DNA of 34,349 bases from Alphaproteobacteria bacterium (lineage in GTDB: Bacteria > Pseudomonadota > Alphaproteobacteria > Reyranellales > Reyranellaceae), in the NCBI GenBank assembly GCA_019235415.1, contig JAFAKN010000410.1, forward strand, positions 1 through 34,349. The letters are read 5' to 3'. The number at the start of each line of letters is the position of its first letter. Positions within the stretch are counted from its first letter, which is position 1. This document shows, piece by piece, positions 15,353 through 23,229 of the stretch. The position numbers and the translations under genes were made by a program. The notes under the pieces were generated by a model that was not told where the DNA came from, ran no database searches, and worked only from the letters and a program-made list of their open reading frames with translations.

Positions 15353-16129
15353 ATGCCCAAGGTCGTCGTCGAGCGGGAAGGGTCGATCACGATCGTTGCG
15401 ATCGATCGATTCGCCGAAGCGCGCAATGCCGTCGATCCCGAGACCGCCGTCCTGCTGCGCGAGGCGTTCCTGGCGTTCGACGCCGACGAGAGCCAGTCGG
15501 TCGCCATCCTCACCGGACGCGGCGGCACCTTCTGTGCGGGCTACGATCTCAAGGTGGCGGCCGACGCCGGAAGGCCCAATCGACACAACCCCGAAGGGCC
15601 GGGGCCGATGGGGCCGACGCGCCATCTTCTTGCCAAGCCGGTGATCGCCGCCGTCGAGGGCTACGCGGTCGCGGGCGGCCTCGAGCTCGCTCTGTGGTGC
15701 GACCTGCGGGTCGCGTCGACGACGGCCAAGTTCGGCGTGTTCTGCCGACGCTGGGGCGTGCCGTTGGTCGACGGCGGCACCGTGCGGCTGCCGCGGCTGA
15801 TCGGCCACAGCCGTGCCCTCGACATGATCCTGACCGGCCGGGAAGTGGGCGCCGAAGAGGCCTATATGTGGGGTCTCGCCAACCGTCTGGTGCCGGAAGG
15901 ACAGGCGCTCGCCGAGGCGAAGGTCTTGGCTCAGCAACTCACCCGCTTCCCGCAAACATGCCTGCGGTCGGACCGTCGCTCGTCCTACGAGCAATGGGAG
16001 TTCGACGTGGCAGTGGCCCTGGTCAACGAGGCCCATCGCGGGGCCCCTGCCTTGGCGACCGAAGCGCGCGCCGGCGCGGCTCGCTTCGCCGGCGGCAAAG
16101 GCCGTGGCGGCAGCTTTGGGGATCTATAA
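15353..16129 (+). CDS. Crotonase (enoyl-CoA hydratase/isomerase) family protein
   Basis: A 258-residue crotonase-fold protein. The first oxyanion-hole segment is FCAGYDL (about 60-66), the second is VEGYAVAGGLELALWCD (about 101-117). The position that carries the first catalytic Glu in classical enoyl-CoA hydratase (PE..LG) reads KFGVFCRRWGVPLVDGG, and the second Glu region reads GGTVRLPR. It is therefore unlikely to be a standard hydratase, though acyl-CoA binding is expected. A paralogue with the same features lies at 20843-21610. It is translated right behind the MaoC-like gene. Confidence 0.9.
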   Translation: MPKVVVEREGSITIVAIDRFAEARNAVDPETAVLLREAFLAFDADESQSVAILTGRGGTFCAGYDLKVAADAGRPNRHNPEGPGPMGPTRHLLAKPVIAAVEGYAVAGGLELALWCDLRVASTTAKFGVFCRRWGVPLVDGGTVRLPRLIGHSRALDMILTGREVGAEEAYMWGLANRLVPEGQALAEAKVLAQQLTRFPQTCLRSDRRSSYEQWEFDVAVALVNEAHRGAPALATEARAGAARFAGGKGRGGSFGDL

Positions 16130-16322
16130 CGTCGTGCAAGCACTGCTGGCACAAGGATTTGGTGGCTTTCCAAATCGCGATGCCACATGGCTCGCGCGAA
16201 ACCGCCCATCATTTATGCTAAAGAGATAGTAAGTTTTGCTGTACATTCTGAAGAATTAGTCGTAGAGTGCACGAGGATGGCAAGCCTCGTTGGAGACCGC
16301 ACTCATGTTCAAATAAGACCCG

Positions 16323-16982
16323 ATGCTCGTTTCTTCGGCTTTCGAGTGGCTTTCCGGTGTCAATCGGACGGACCCCATGTCGCCAGGTCCGATACTCATG
16401 GACCCAGGCGGCGATGACACGTCGCCAAGCCAGACAGGGCAAGGAGGACTGCGATTTGACAGATCGCTGGGTAACGTCGTCGTCCTGCCTGACGGTTCGG
16501 ACATTCCCGATCCTGACTCCCTGCTCATGGCGCCTGTAGCGGACTTGAGTGCGGTGGCGGCAGCCGGTCGACAGGTTGGATCAACGTACCTTTCGATGTT
16601 GGAGAATCCGGAGGGTGGTGCGGCTGCTTTCCCCTATCTGGCGACCATGCTCGGCGTCAACGTGGGTCACGCAGGCCAATTCGACTATCAACGGCGCGGC
16701 AATAGGATCAGCGAGACGGACTGGTGGCATTCACCAAAGGTCAGTGTGTTCGTCTCGCTACCTGGGGGAAGCAAGCGGACTCGGATCTTTCAGTACAGTC
16801 GCGGACATGATCCGGGTCCGGTTATTACTCCCCTTGATGCTCATACCATCCAAATATCGTTACAGAGAGTTAACTCAATAACCTGCCGCAATGAGAAATG
16901 GGGCAAATTGATCATCGAGTACGATATTGGCAGCATCAAATACCCAGGGCTTCACGATCCGCCACCGCAGTGCGAGCGCTGA
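16323..16982 (+). CDS. Unrecognised protein in lower-GC patch
   Basis: An open frame of 219 residues with no stop and a normal amino-acid mix. The first ~75 residues are Pro/Gly/Asp-rich, and the rest looks globular (PYLATMLGVNVGHAG, ISETDWWHSPKVSVFVSLPGG, KWGKLIIEYDIGSI). No family, signal peptide or membrane segment is evident. Base composition, with many A/T third positions (tct, att, gga), is unlike the neighbouring genes, which suggests recent acquisition. ATG 16323 has no clear Shine-Dalgarno; later in-frame ATGs (16377, 16398) are alternatives. The 193 bases before it are also AT-richer and hold no gene I can support. Confidence 0.55.
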   Translation: MLVSSAFEWLSGVNRTDPMSPGPILMDPGGDDTSPSQTGQGGLRFDRSLGNVVVLPDGSDIPDPDSLLMAPVADLSAVAAAGRQVGSTYLSMLENPEGGAAAFPYLATMLGVNVGHAGQFDYQRRGNRISETDWWHSPKVSVFVSLPGGSKRTRIFQYSRGHDPGPVITPLDAHTIQISLQRVNSITCRNEKWGKLIIEYDIGSIKYPGLHDPPPQCER

Positions 16983-16991
16983 CAAGAGCGC

Positions 16992-17155
16992 CTACGGCAC
17001 AAGCGCGGCCTTGGCGACCACGGTGCGCCGCTCGATGAGGCGGAAGCCGTCGACCCAATCGGTGAGGTCCAAGGTGCCGGCGACGGTGGCGCGCAGCTTG
17101 TCTTCGGTGAGCCAGCTCCCATCGCCTTGCCGACTTCGATGGCCGTGAGGCCGGA
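16992..17155 (-). pseudogene. Deletion remnant of an NADPH:quinone oxidoreductase gene
   Basis: On the minus strand 17155 to ~17117 encodes SGLTAIEVGKAMG, identical to residues 152-164 of the intact oxidoreductase at 17616-18638. It is joined out of frame to a segment (~17116-16992) reading WLTEDKLRATVAGTLDLTDW... through ...VVAKAALVP-stop, which matches residues 301-340 of the same protein with scattered changes. About 135 codons between the two segments are missing, and nothing of residues 1-151 is left. It is a decayed tandem copy, not a gene. Confidence 0.85.
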
Positions 17156-17182
17156 GCGACAGCTTCCGCGACCCTCTGAAGC

Positions 17183-17551
17183 TCACGCGGGCCGCGCTGC
17201 TGCAGCTGGCCGACTGGCTGTCGCAAAGGGACCCTCGTCGGCCGCTGTGGCTGAAGATCGGTGCACGGGTCTCGCAACCATCAGCGAGCCGAACGCCACC
17301 ACCTTCCCCTTGTCGAAGGTCATGCTGAAGCGGGCGTAGTCGTTGCTTACCCAGGTGTCGACTTCGAGAGTGCCGGACCAGTCGAAGCGGCGTTCGGTCT
17401 GCTCGGTGCAGGTCCGCCGCCACAGCTGGCCCTCTTGATCGACGCGGAGGAAATGTTCGGCGTACCCTCCGAACTGGGGAGTGGTGCAGTTGTCTCGCGA
17501 GATCGCATCCAGCGCCGTTGGCAAGCGGCAGTCAAAGGCCATGCGGTCCAT
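17183..17551 (-). CDS. Small hypothetical protein between the two oxidoreductase copies
   Basis: A 122-residue frame. The first ~90 residues look like a folded protein (CRLPTALDAISRDNC, QFGGYAEHFLRVDQEG, LWRRTCTEQTERRFDWSG, YARFSMTFDKGKVVAFG), with three Cys in the N-terminal half. The last ~30 residues (after GSLMVAR) are Ala/Pro/Arg-rich and may be read-through into scar sequence next to the pseudogene, so the original C-terminus could be lost. No signal peptide and no recognisable family; no clear ribosome-binding site at ATG 17551. Moderately likely to be real, possibly truncated. Confidence 0.5.
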   Translation of the reverse strand: MDRMAFDCRLPTALDAISRDNCTTPQFGGYAEHFLRVDQEGQLWRRTCTEQTERRFDWSGTLEVDTWVSNDYARFSMTFDKGKVVAFGSLMVARPVHRSSATAADEGPFATASRPAAAARPA

Positions 17552-17615
17552 GCGTCGACGTCTATCATGCGACGCAGCACAAGGCTGTGGGCGATGTCAC
17601 ATCCGCGGCGACTTC

Positions 17616-18638
17616 CTAGGGCACCAGCACGGCCTTGCCGACCACGGTGCGCTGTTCGATCAGCCGGAAGCCGTCGATCCAGTCGGCAAGGTCGAAGGTG
17701 CCGGCGATGGTGGCGCGTAGCTTGTCCTCGGTGAACCAGCGGATCAGCACGTCTTGCGCCTCCCTCACCATCGCGCGGCGCCGCGCCAGGGACGCGGCTT
17801 CACGCGGGGTCGGCGCCGACTTGCCGCCCCAGCCGTTGTAGTAGCCGTAGTAGAAGCCGATCACCGTCACGTTCTTGACCAGCAGGATGTTGGCCGGGAT
17901 CTGCGGGATGGTGCCGCTGGCGAAGCCCATCGGGATAAGGCGGCCTTCCGGGGCGATGCAGCGCAGAGAGATGTCGAAGGCCGAGCCGCCCACCGGATCG
18001 TAGATCACATCGGCACCGCGGCCGTCGGTCAGCTCCAGCACGCGCGCCCGCAGGTCCTCGCGGCGGTAGTCGATCAGGTGATCGGCGCCGTGCTCCAGCG
18101 CCGCCTTGAGCTTGTCGTTGCCACCCGCCGAGGCGATCACGATGGCGCCCATCGCCTTGCCGACCTCGATGGCGGTGAGACCCGAGCCGCCGCCCGCGCC
18201 GTGCACCAGCAGCACCTCGCGGGGCTGCATGTCGGCCTTCCACTTCAGCGCGCCGTAGGCCGTCGGATAGAGCGTCGGGAAATTCGTCGCCTGGGCGTAG
18301 GGCATCGTTTCGGGGATCGGGATGGCGTTGACGGCGAGCGCGGTGGCGTATTCGGCATAAGCGCCTTGGCTGACGCCCACCGCGATGCGATCTCCCACAG
18401 CCACGTTAGTGACGCCGGGGCCGAGCTTCATCACGTGTCCGGCCAGCTCGTTGCCCGGTACGTAGGGCAGGTTCGGCTTGTTCTGATGCTTGCCCTGTAC
18501 GCCCAGCATCGCAGCGAAGCTCACACCCGCGGCGCCGACGCGAACCAGGACCTCGCCTGCCTTGGGTTCAGGTATTGGCACATCCTCGATTTTCAGATCG
18601 TCGATGAGACCATAGGCGTGACACACGAGCGCGCGCAT
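17616..18638 (-). CDS. NADPH:quinone oxidoreductase (zinc-independent MDR family)
   Basis: A 340-residue medium-chain reductase of the quinone oxidoreductase (QOR/zeta-crystallin) type. The GroES-like N-terminal domain contains PYVPGNELAGHV (about 58-69) and GVSQGAYAEYA. The Rossmann domain has VHGAGGGSGLTAIEVGKAMGA (about 145-165) and YDPVGGSAFD. No structural-zinc Cys cluster is present. It probably reduces quinones or enoyl/enone substrates with NADPH in the cytosol. ATG 18638 is chosen because MRALVCHAYG is the usual family start; it lies 71 bases inside the upstream RnfD-like frame on the same strand, an unusually long overlap. A broken copy lies downstream at 16992-17155. Confidence 0.93.
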   Translation of the reverse strand: MRALVCHAYGLIDDLKIEDVPIPEPKAGEVLVRVGAAGVSFAAMLGVQGKHQNKPNLPYVPGNELAGHVMKLGPGVTNVAVGDRIAVGVSQGAYAEYATALAVNAIPIPETMPYAQATNFPTLYPTAYGALKWKADMQPREVLLVHGAGGGSGLTAIEVGKAMGAIVIASAGGNDKLKAALEHGADHLIDYRREDLRARVLELTDGRGADVIYDPVGGSAFDISLRCIAPEGRLIPMGFASGTIPQIPANILLVKNVTVIGFYYGYYNGWGGKSAPTPREAASLARRRAMVREAQDVLIRWFTEDKLRATIAGTFDLADWIDGFRLIEQRTVVGKAVLVP

Positions 18639-19479
18639 GAAGTTCCCTGGCGATGGACGCGACAGGGGCCGCCATGGTCGCTGGCTGCAGTCGCCACTGA
18701 TGCTTGGCTCCCGGTCGCAACCAGTCGAGCAAAGGCACCAGAGGCGAGAGCAGGAACAGCGCCCACACCGGCCCTCCATTGCGATACCAGACGAATTGCC
18801 AGCTGAAGGCAAGTGCCGCAACGAGCGCCGCATAGAGCCAGCGCATGCGCCGGTCGTTGGGCGTGGTCATCGGATCGGTGATCATGAAGAACGTGAACAG
18901 CAGCAGGCCGCCCGAGCTCAGCTGGTGGAGCAGGACGGCCCAACGCTGATCGAGCCACAGCACACGTCCCAGCAGCAGGGCGCCGTAGCAGGCGAGAAAG
19001 GCCCAGGCGATATCGAAGCGCTTGGCCGAAAGCGTGACGGTCACGCCCAGCGCCACGAACCACATGCCGGCAACGATGTCCGATCCCCATTGGCCGGGCG
19101 ACAGCCAGGCTCCAGGCAGGAACACCACGGCGACGATCACCCCGAGATTGGCCGGGTTGAAGACGTGCTTGCCGCGGATGCGCACGACGAACTTGGCGCT
19201 GATGGCGAACGCGGCGACCAGCGGATGGACCCAGAGCGTGTCGGCCCGCACCAGCACGGAGAGTCCGATGCCCGTGACGATGGCGCTGAGGTAGCCGACA
19301 TCTTTTAGCCCGAGCACGCGCATCCAGGCCCATTGGGCGGCGATGGCGCCGGCAAAGCACAGAGCCGACTGTTCCCAGCGAAGCTCGAAGTCGCGGAGAA
19401 GCGACCCGAACAGCAATAGGCCGCCGACGGCACCGATCTGCAGCCAGCGCGCGTCGAGACTGGCTGGAGCGGCACGCAC
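18568..19479 (-). CDS. RnfD/NqrB-like (UnbU-type) membrane protein
   Basis: A 303-residue polytopic membrane protein with about eight to nine hydrophobic segments. The stretches GKHVFNPANLGVIVAVVF and SSGGLLLFTFFMITDPMTTP are those of the RnfD/NqrB/UnbU group, which in Rnf and Nqr bind flavin and pass electrons across the membrane. No S/T-G-A-T flavinylation motif is visible, and no other rnf or nqr gene is nearby, so it is not part of a normal Rnf complex. The start is GTG 19479, one base after the stop of the DUF2330 gene, so the two are coupled. The last ~25 residues (RARVSRLWSHRR...) overlap the start of the oxidoreductase and look non-native; a lost stop codon is possible. Confidence 0.8.
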   Translation of the reverse strand: MRAAPASLDARWLQIGAVGGLLLFGSLLRDFELRWEQSALCFAGAIAAQWAWMRVLGLKDVGYLSAIVTGIGLSVLVRADTLWVHPLVAAFAISAKFVVRIRGKHVFNPANLGVIVAVVFLPGAWLSPGQWGSDIVAGMWFVALGVTVTLSAKRFDIAWAFLACYGALLLGRVLWLDQRWAVLLHQLSSGGLLLFTFFMITDPMTTPNDRRMRWLYAALVAALAFSWQFVWYRNGGPVWALFLLSPLVPLLDWLRPGAKHQWRLQPATMAAPVASIARELHARARVSRLWSHRRSENRGCANT

Positions 19480-19480
19480 C

Positions 19481-20776
19481 CTATGGCACCTGCTTGTCCG
19501 CCGGCTTCAGCACCGAGCGTTTGGGCAGCCAGGCGCGGATATCGCTGAGGTTCCACCCGGTGAGTCGTGCCAGCGCGCGCGCCTCCTGGTCCTCGCGCTG
19601 GCTGACCTCTTGGAAGTAGGTCGCGGCGGCCTCGCACTGGAGTGGGCTGCCGCTCCAGGGATGCCGCAGGATGTACCGGGCCTGAAAATTGTCCCGATCG
19701 CCCGTCTCCTGAAGCATGAGGTCTTCCGGGAAGCTCTCGGGCGTGTAGCGAAGGTGCAGCCGGGTAACGATGACCGAGGCGTTGCGAACCCTCGCGCCCC
19801 GACCGTCGGCGATCCAGCCGGCGCCTGCGGCGGCGATTTCGTTGTCGGTCGGCGGAGGGGCGGCGCACGGGTCGCACCAGCTCGAGTCCCAGGCGTATTC
19901 GGTGAAAACCGTGCGGTAGTTGTCCGCCTTGGCCAGGCGCACGAACATGGTCTTGTAGAAGTTCTTGAAGATCGCCTGGTCGCGGACATAGACCGGAAGC
20001 GCCACGTCGGTCGGCATCTTGACCGTGCGATAGTTCGACGCCTCGACCCGTCCGCTTCTGGTCAGGGTGTAGACGATCAGGTCCTGCGGGCCCTTGGCGT
20101 TCAACATGCCGAGCCGCATGGGCAGCATGAACTTCTCGCTGTCGAACGAGAATTGCAGGGGGCTGAGAAATTGCGTGCCGCCCTTTGCGTGCTCCTTGAG
20201 GTTGACCTTGGCGACGAAGAACTTCATGCCCTGCCGCACGTAGGGCCGCAGCGCCGCGCTCGCGCCTTTGGGGATGTTGTAGCCGTTCCGCGTCAGCCAG
20301 GTTTCGAGCGCGTCCGACTCCTGGGCGGACAGGATGACGATGTCGTATTCGCCGACGGTGAAGAATGCCTCGACCTTCACCAAAGGCGCGACCGCGGTGC
20401 CGGCCCTGGCGACGGCGGCGACCGGTGCCGGAGGTGGAGGAGGAATTCTCTCTACGCAGGGATCGTCGTCGCGGTATTCAACCAGGCGAGGGGCGGTGTA
20501 GCTGTCCAGGTGCTCGAAGATCTTCTGGTCGAGCACCTTGACGTCGTTCTTCTTGAGAACCACCGGCACGGGGACGACCAAGGCGAATTCCGTCGGTTCG
20601 CCACGATAGTCGTTGCGCATCGAGATTGTCGTTCGCTGCCCGTCGCGTGCGAGAATGATCTGGCTGGATTCGTTGAACAGCGAGGAGTCGGCCTTGCCGA
20701 CATAGAAGCCGCAGAACGCCTGTGCCTGCAGCGGCGCGACCAGCAACGCCAAGAGTGCAAGAACCCACTTCGGCAT
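19481..20776 (-). CDS. DUF2330 domain protein, secreted
   Basis: A 431-residue protein with a clear signal peptide (MPKWVLALLALLVAPLQAQA, cleavage before FCGFYVG). The body shows the DUF2330 pattern: SSQIILARDGQRTTISMRNDY, FALVVPVPVVLKKNDVKVL, a Pro-rich linker (PPPPPAPVA, about 112-120), then FFTVGEYDIVILSAQES and LRPYVRQGMKFFVAKVN. The function of DUF2330 is unknown. ATG 20776 has a strong GGGGAGG. Only one base separates it from the RnfD-like gene, so the secreted protein and the membrane protein are very likely partners. Confidence 0.88.
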   Translation of the reverse strand: MPKWVLALLALLVAPLQAQAFCGFYVGKADSSLFNESSQIILARDGQRTTISMRNDYRGEPTEFALVVPVPVVLKKNDVKVLDQKIFEHLDSYTAPRLVEYRDDDPCVERIPPPPPAPVAAVARAGTAVAPLVKVEAFFTVGEYDIVILSAQESDALETWLTRNGYNIPKGASAALRPYVRQGMKFFVAKVNLKEHAKGGTQFLSPLQFSFDSEKFMLPMRLGMLNAKGPQDLIVYTLTRSGRVEASNYRTVKMPTDVALPVYVRDQAIFKNFYKTMFVRLAKADNYRTVFTEYAWDSSWCDPCAAPPPTDNEIAAAGAGWIADGRGARVRNASVIVTRLHLRYTPESFPEDLMLQETGDRDNFQARYILRHPWSGSPLQCEAAATYFQEVSQREDQEARALARLTGWNLSDIRAWLPKRSVLKPADKQVP

Positions 20777-20842
20777 CTCGACCTCCCCGGTCTAGATGCA
20801 ACCATCGCGGGCGAAGAAGGCGGATCCGCGGCGGGTTGTCGA

Positions 20843-21610
20843 CTATCTCGGGAACTTGCCGTGTCGCCCTTCGCCCTCGGCGAAGCGCGCCGCGCCAGTC
20901 TGCGCCTCCCGCCGGCGCGCCGCCAGCGACAACTCCATCTCCCGCTGTACTGCCGACCGCTGGTCGCGGTCGAAGCTTTCATAAGCCGACTGTCGATCCG
21001 ATGTCATCGCGACGGGCGGGAAGTTCGCGATCTCAGCGGCAAGCTTCTCGGCCGCCCCGCGAGTCGTACCGCGCGCCACCTTGCGGGTCGCAAGCCCGAT
21101 GGCGATGGCTTCGTCGGCGCCGACCGCGCGGCCGGTCAGCAGCATGTCCAGCGCCCGACCCTGTCCCACGATGCGCGGCAGCCGCACCGTCGTGCCGTCG
21201 CTCATCGGCACGCCCCAGCGGCGCGAGAAGACGCCGAACACCGCCGTCTCGTCGACGATGCGGATGTCGCAGAAGAGCGCCACGCCGAGCCCACCGGCGC
21301 AGGCATGGCCTTCGATGGCGGCGATGATGGGCTTCGCGAGCGGCTCCCTCAGCGGGCCGTCGTCGCTGCCCGCCCACGGGAAGTAATCGGTGCCGCCACC
21401 CAATTCCTTGAGGTCGGCGCCGGCGCAGAATGCCCCACCGGCGCCTGTAAGGACGGCGACGCGCGCCGCGTGGTCGGCTTCGAATCCCTTCAGCGCCGCC
21501 GCCAGCGCATGAGCCGCCTCGTTGTCGAGCGCATTGCGGACCTCGGGCCGGTTCAGCACGATCGTCGTGACCGATCCGACGGTCTGCAGAAGGATCTTGG
21601 GTTCTGCCAT
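20843..21610 (-). CDS. Crotonase (enoyl-CoA hydratase/isomerase) family protein, second copy
   Basis: A 255-residue crotonase with FCAGADLKELGGG and the second oxyanion segment IEGHACAGGLGVALFCD. It shares with the protein at 15353-16129 the unusual active-site region VFGVFSRRWGVPMSDGTTVRLPR and the ending GAARFAEGEGRHGKF, so the two are paralogues of one subfamily that lacks the classical first catalytic Glu. Acyl-CoA is the expected ligand; the reaction is uncertain. ATG 21610 has a weak AGAAG upstream. It precedes the DUF2330 gene on the same strand after 66 bases. Confidence 0.9.
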   Translation of the reverse strand: MAEPKILLQTVGSVTTIVLNRPEVRNALDNEAAHALAAALKGFEADHAARVAVLTGAGGAFCAGADLKELGGGTDYFPWAGSDDGPLREPLAKPIIAAIEGHACAGGLGVALFCDIRIVDETAVFGVFSRRWGVPMSDGTTVRLPRIVGQGRALDMLLTGRAVGADEAIAIGLATRKVARGTTRGAAEKLAAEIANFPPVAMTSDRQSAYESFDRDQRSAVQREMELSLAARRREAQTGAARFAEGEGRHGKFPR

Positions 21611-21680
21611 GAAGCGCTTCTAGCGGACCTTGGCGGCCGCGTCTTCCGGGTCGATTTCGACGGCGACGCCACCGGTGCTC

Positions 21681-22154
21681 TCAGGACAATGTCGGCCACG
21701 CGTACGGCACGTCGGCCGAGTCGATGGGCTTGCGGTCCGATTCGGCGGGATCGTTCGGCAGGTCCGAGCAGTTCGCGATGATCGACGTGCCGGGTGCCAG
21801 CCCCTGCACGCCGTACCACAGGAACGGCGGGATGGTGAGCAAGGCGTAGTCGCCTTCGCTCTCGCCGAGCCGATATTCTTCGAGCTTGCCGAAGCTCGCG
21901 CTGCCCGCACGGTCATCGTAGATGACGACCCGGATGGCTCCCGATGGGACCGCGTAGTTGAGCGTCTTCTCGCGGTGTCGGTACCAGCCCTTCACCTTGC
22001 CGAAATGCACGCCCGAGAAATAGATCTCGCCGAAGGCGGCAAAGTGCGGGTCGTCACGCCGCAGCATGTGCATTGTCCGGCCGCGCTCGTCCACGAACTG
22101 GCGCAGCGCATGGCGGACGACGCCGTCAATCACGACCGGCGGCTTTCCAGGCAT
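21681..22154 (-). CDS. RmlC-like cupin (sugar-nucleotide 3,5-epimerase relative)
   Basis: A 157-residue cupin of the dTDP-4-dehydrorhamnose 3,5-epimerase superfamily (FGEIYFSGVHFGKVKGWYRH, LNYAVPSGAIRVVIYDDR, IPPFLWYGVQGLAPGTSIIANCSD). In true RmlC the catalytic His is in RGLH; here the aligned stretch reads KGWY-R-H, so the His is shifted or lost and the reaction may differ. As last gene after rfbF and rfbG it should act on the CDP-4-keto-6-deoxyhexose they make, comparable to the RmlC-like 5-epimerase of CDP-ascarylose pathways. ATG 22154 overlaps rfbG by 29 bases; GTG 22133 is a possible shorter start. Confidence 0.82.
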   Translation of the reverse strand: MPGKPPVVIDGVVRHALRQFVDERGRTMHMLRRDDPHFAAFGEIYFSGVHFGKVKGWYRHREKTLNYAVPSGAIRVVIYDDRAGSASFGKLEEYRLGESEGDYALLTIPPFLWYGVQGLAPGTSIIANCSDLPNDPAESDRKPIDSADVPYAWPTLS

Positions 22155-23205
22155 GGTTGTACTTTTCGATCTGCGACTCGGTCAGCGCTGCGATCTCGGC
22201 CCCTTCCACGTAGCGCCGGTACCAGCCCACGGTCTCGCCGATCGAATCAGGGTAGTTCCAGGTCGGGCTCCAATGCAGGTAGTGACTCGCCCGGTCGCAA
22301 TTGAGCTGCAGCCAGTGATCCTCGTGCGGCGCATTGGGATCGCGCTGGATGTTCACCTTGCCGCTTCCCCACAGGCGGATGACGTCCTGCACCACCTCGC
22401 CGACATTCTTGTTGGCGCTGTTGTTGGGGCCGAAATTCCAGCTCTTGCAGAACTCGGCGCCCTTGCCGCCGCCAAGATGCCGTCCCAGATGGAGATAGCC
22501 GCCCAGCGGCTCGAGCACGTGCTGCCACGGGCGCGTCGACTCCGGATGGTGGATCTCGATCGACTCCTTCTTGCGCAGGGCCCGGATGCAATCGGGGATC
22601 AGCCGGTCCTTCGCCCAATCTCCGCCGCCGATGACGTTGCCGGCGCGGGTCGAGGCTGCCTTCAGTCGATCGATCTTGGAAAGGAACGACGTCCAGTAGG
22701 CGTCGAACACGAGCTCGGCGCAGCCCTTGGAGGCGCTGTAGGGATCACGCCCGCCCAGCGCGTCGGTCTCGCGATAGCCCCACTCCCAGTCGACGTTGCG
22801 GTAGCACTTGTCCGACGTGATGTAGACCAAGGTGCCGACACTCTCGACCTTGCGGACCGCCTCGCAGACGTTCACGCCGCCCATCACGTTGGTGCCGAAG
22901 GTGCCGCTGGGATCGCGATAGGCTTCGCGCACCAGCGCCTGCGCGGCGAGATGGAACACGATGTCTGGCTTGGCTTCGGCCATCGTGCGCGCGAGGCGCT
23001 CGGCATCGCGCACGTCGCCTTCAACGTGCCGGATCTTCTTGGCCAGCCCGAGCAATTCGAAATGGCTTTCGTCGTAGGCCGGCGGCAGGGCATATCCAGT
23101 CACCTCCGCGCCCAGCTTGAGCAGCCACGTCGACAGCCACGAGCCCTTGAAGCCGGTATGGCCAGTCACGAAGACTTTCTTGCCTTGATAATAATTTCCG
23201 AACAT
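22126..23205 (-). CDS. rfbG: CDP-glucose 4,6-dehydratase
   Basis: A 359-residue extended SDR. The NAD motif is TGHTGFKGSW (14-23), then HLAAQALVREAYRDP, SDKCY (131-135) and the catalytic Y156-xxx-K160 (DPYSASKG). The wording TGHTGFKGSWL and YITSDKCYRN is that of CDP-glucose 4,6-dehydratase rather than the dTDP enzyme. It converts CDP-glucose to CDP-4-keto-6-deoxyglucose. It follows rfbF by 24 bases, giving the complete entry to CDP-deoxysugars. Confidence 0.95.
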   Translation of the reverse strand: MFGNYYQGKKVFVTGHTGFKGSWLSTWLLKLGAEVTGYALPPAYDESHFELLGLAKKIRHVEGDVRDAERLARTMAEAKPDIVFHLAAQALVREAYRDPSGTFGTNVMGGVNVCEAVRKVESVGTLVYITSDKCYRNVDWEWGYRETDALGGRDPYSASKGCAELVFDAYWTSFLSKIDRLKAASTRAGNVIGGGDWAKDRLIPDCIRALRKKESIEIHHPESTRPWQHVLEPLGGYLHLGRHLGGGKGAEFCKSWNFGPNNSANKNVGEVVQDVIRLWGSGKVNIQRDPNAPHEDHWLQLNCDRASHYLHWSPTWNYPDSIGETVGWYRRYVEGAEIAALTESQIEKYNHAWKAAGRD

Positions 23206-23229
23206 GGGTCTCTCGCTCTGGCAGTGCGG

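Noticed and set aside
19343-21781. Very long plus-strand open frame opposite the DUF2330 and crotonase genes
   Set aside because: It is antisense to genes with clear domains and signal peptide; its Arg/Gly/His-rich translation is typical of GC-rich shadow frames.
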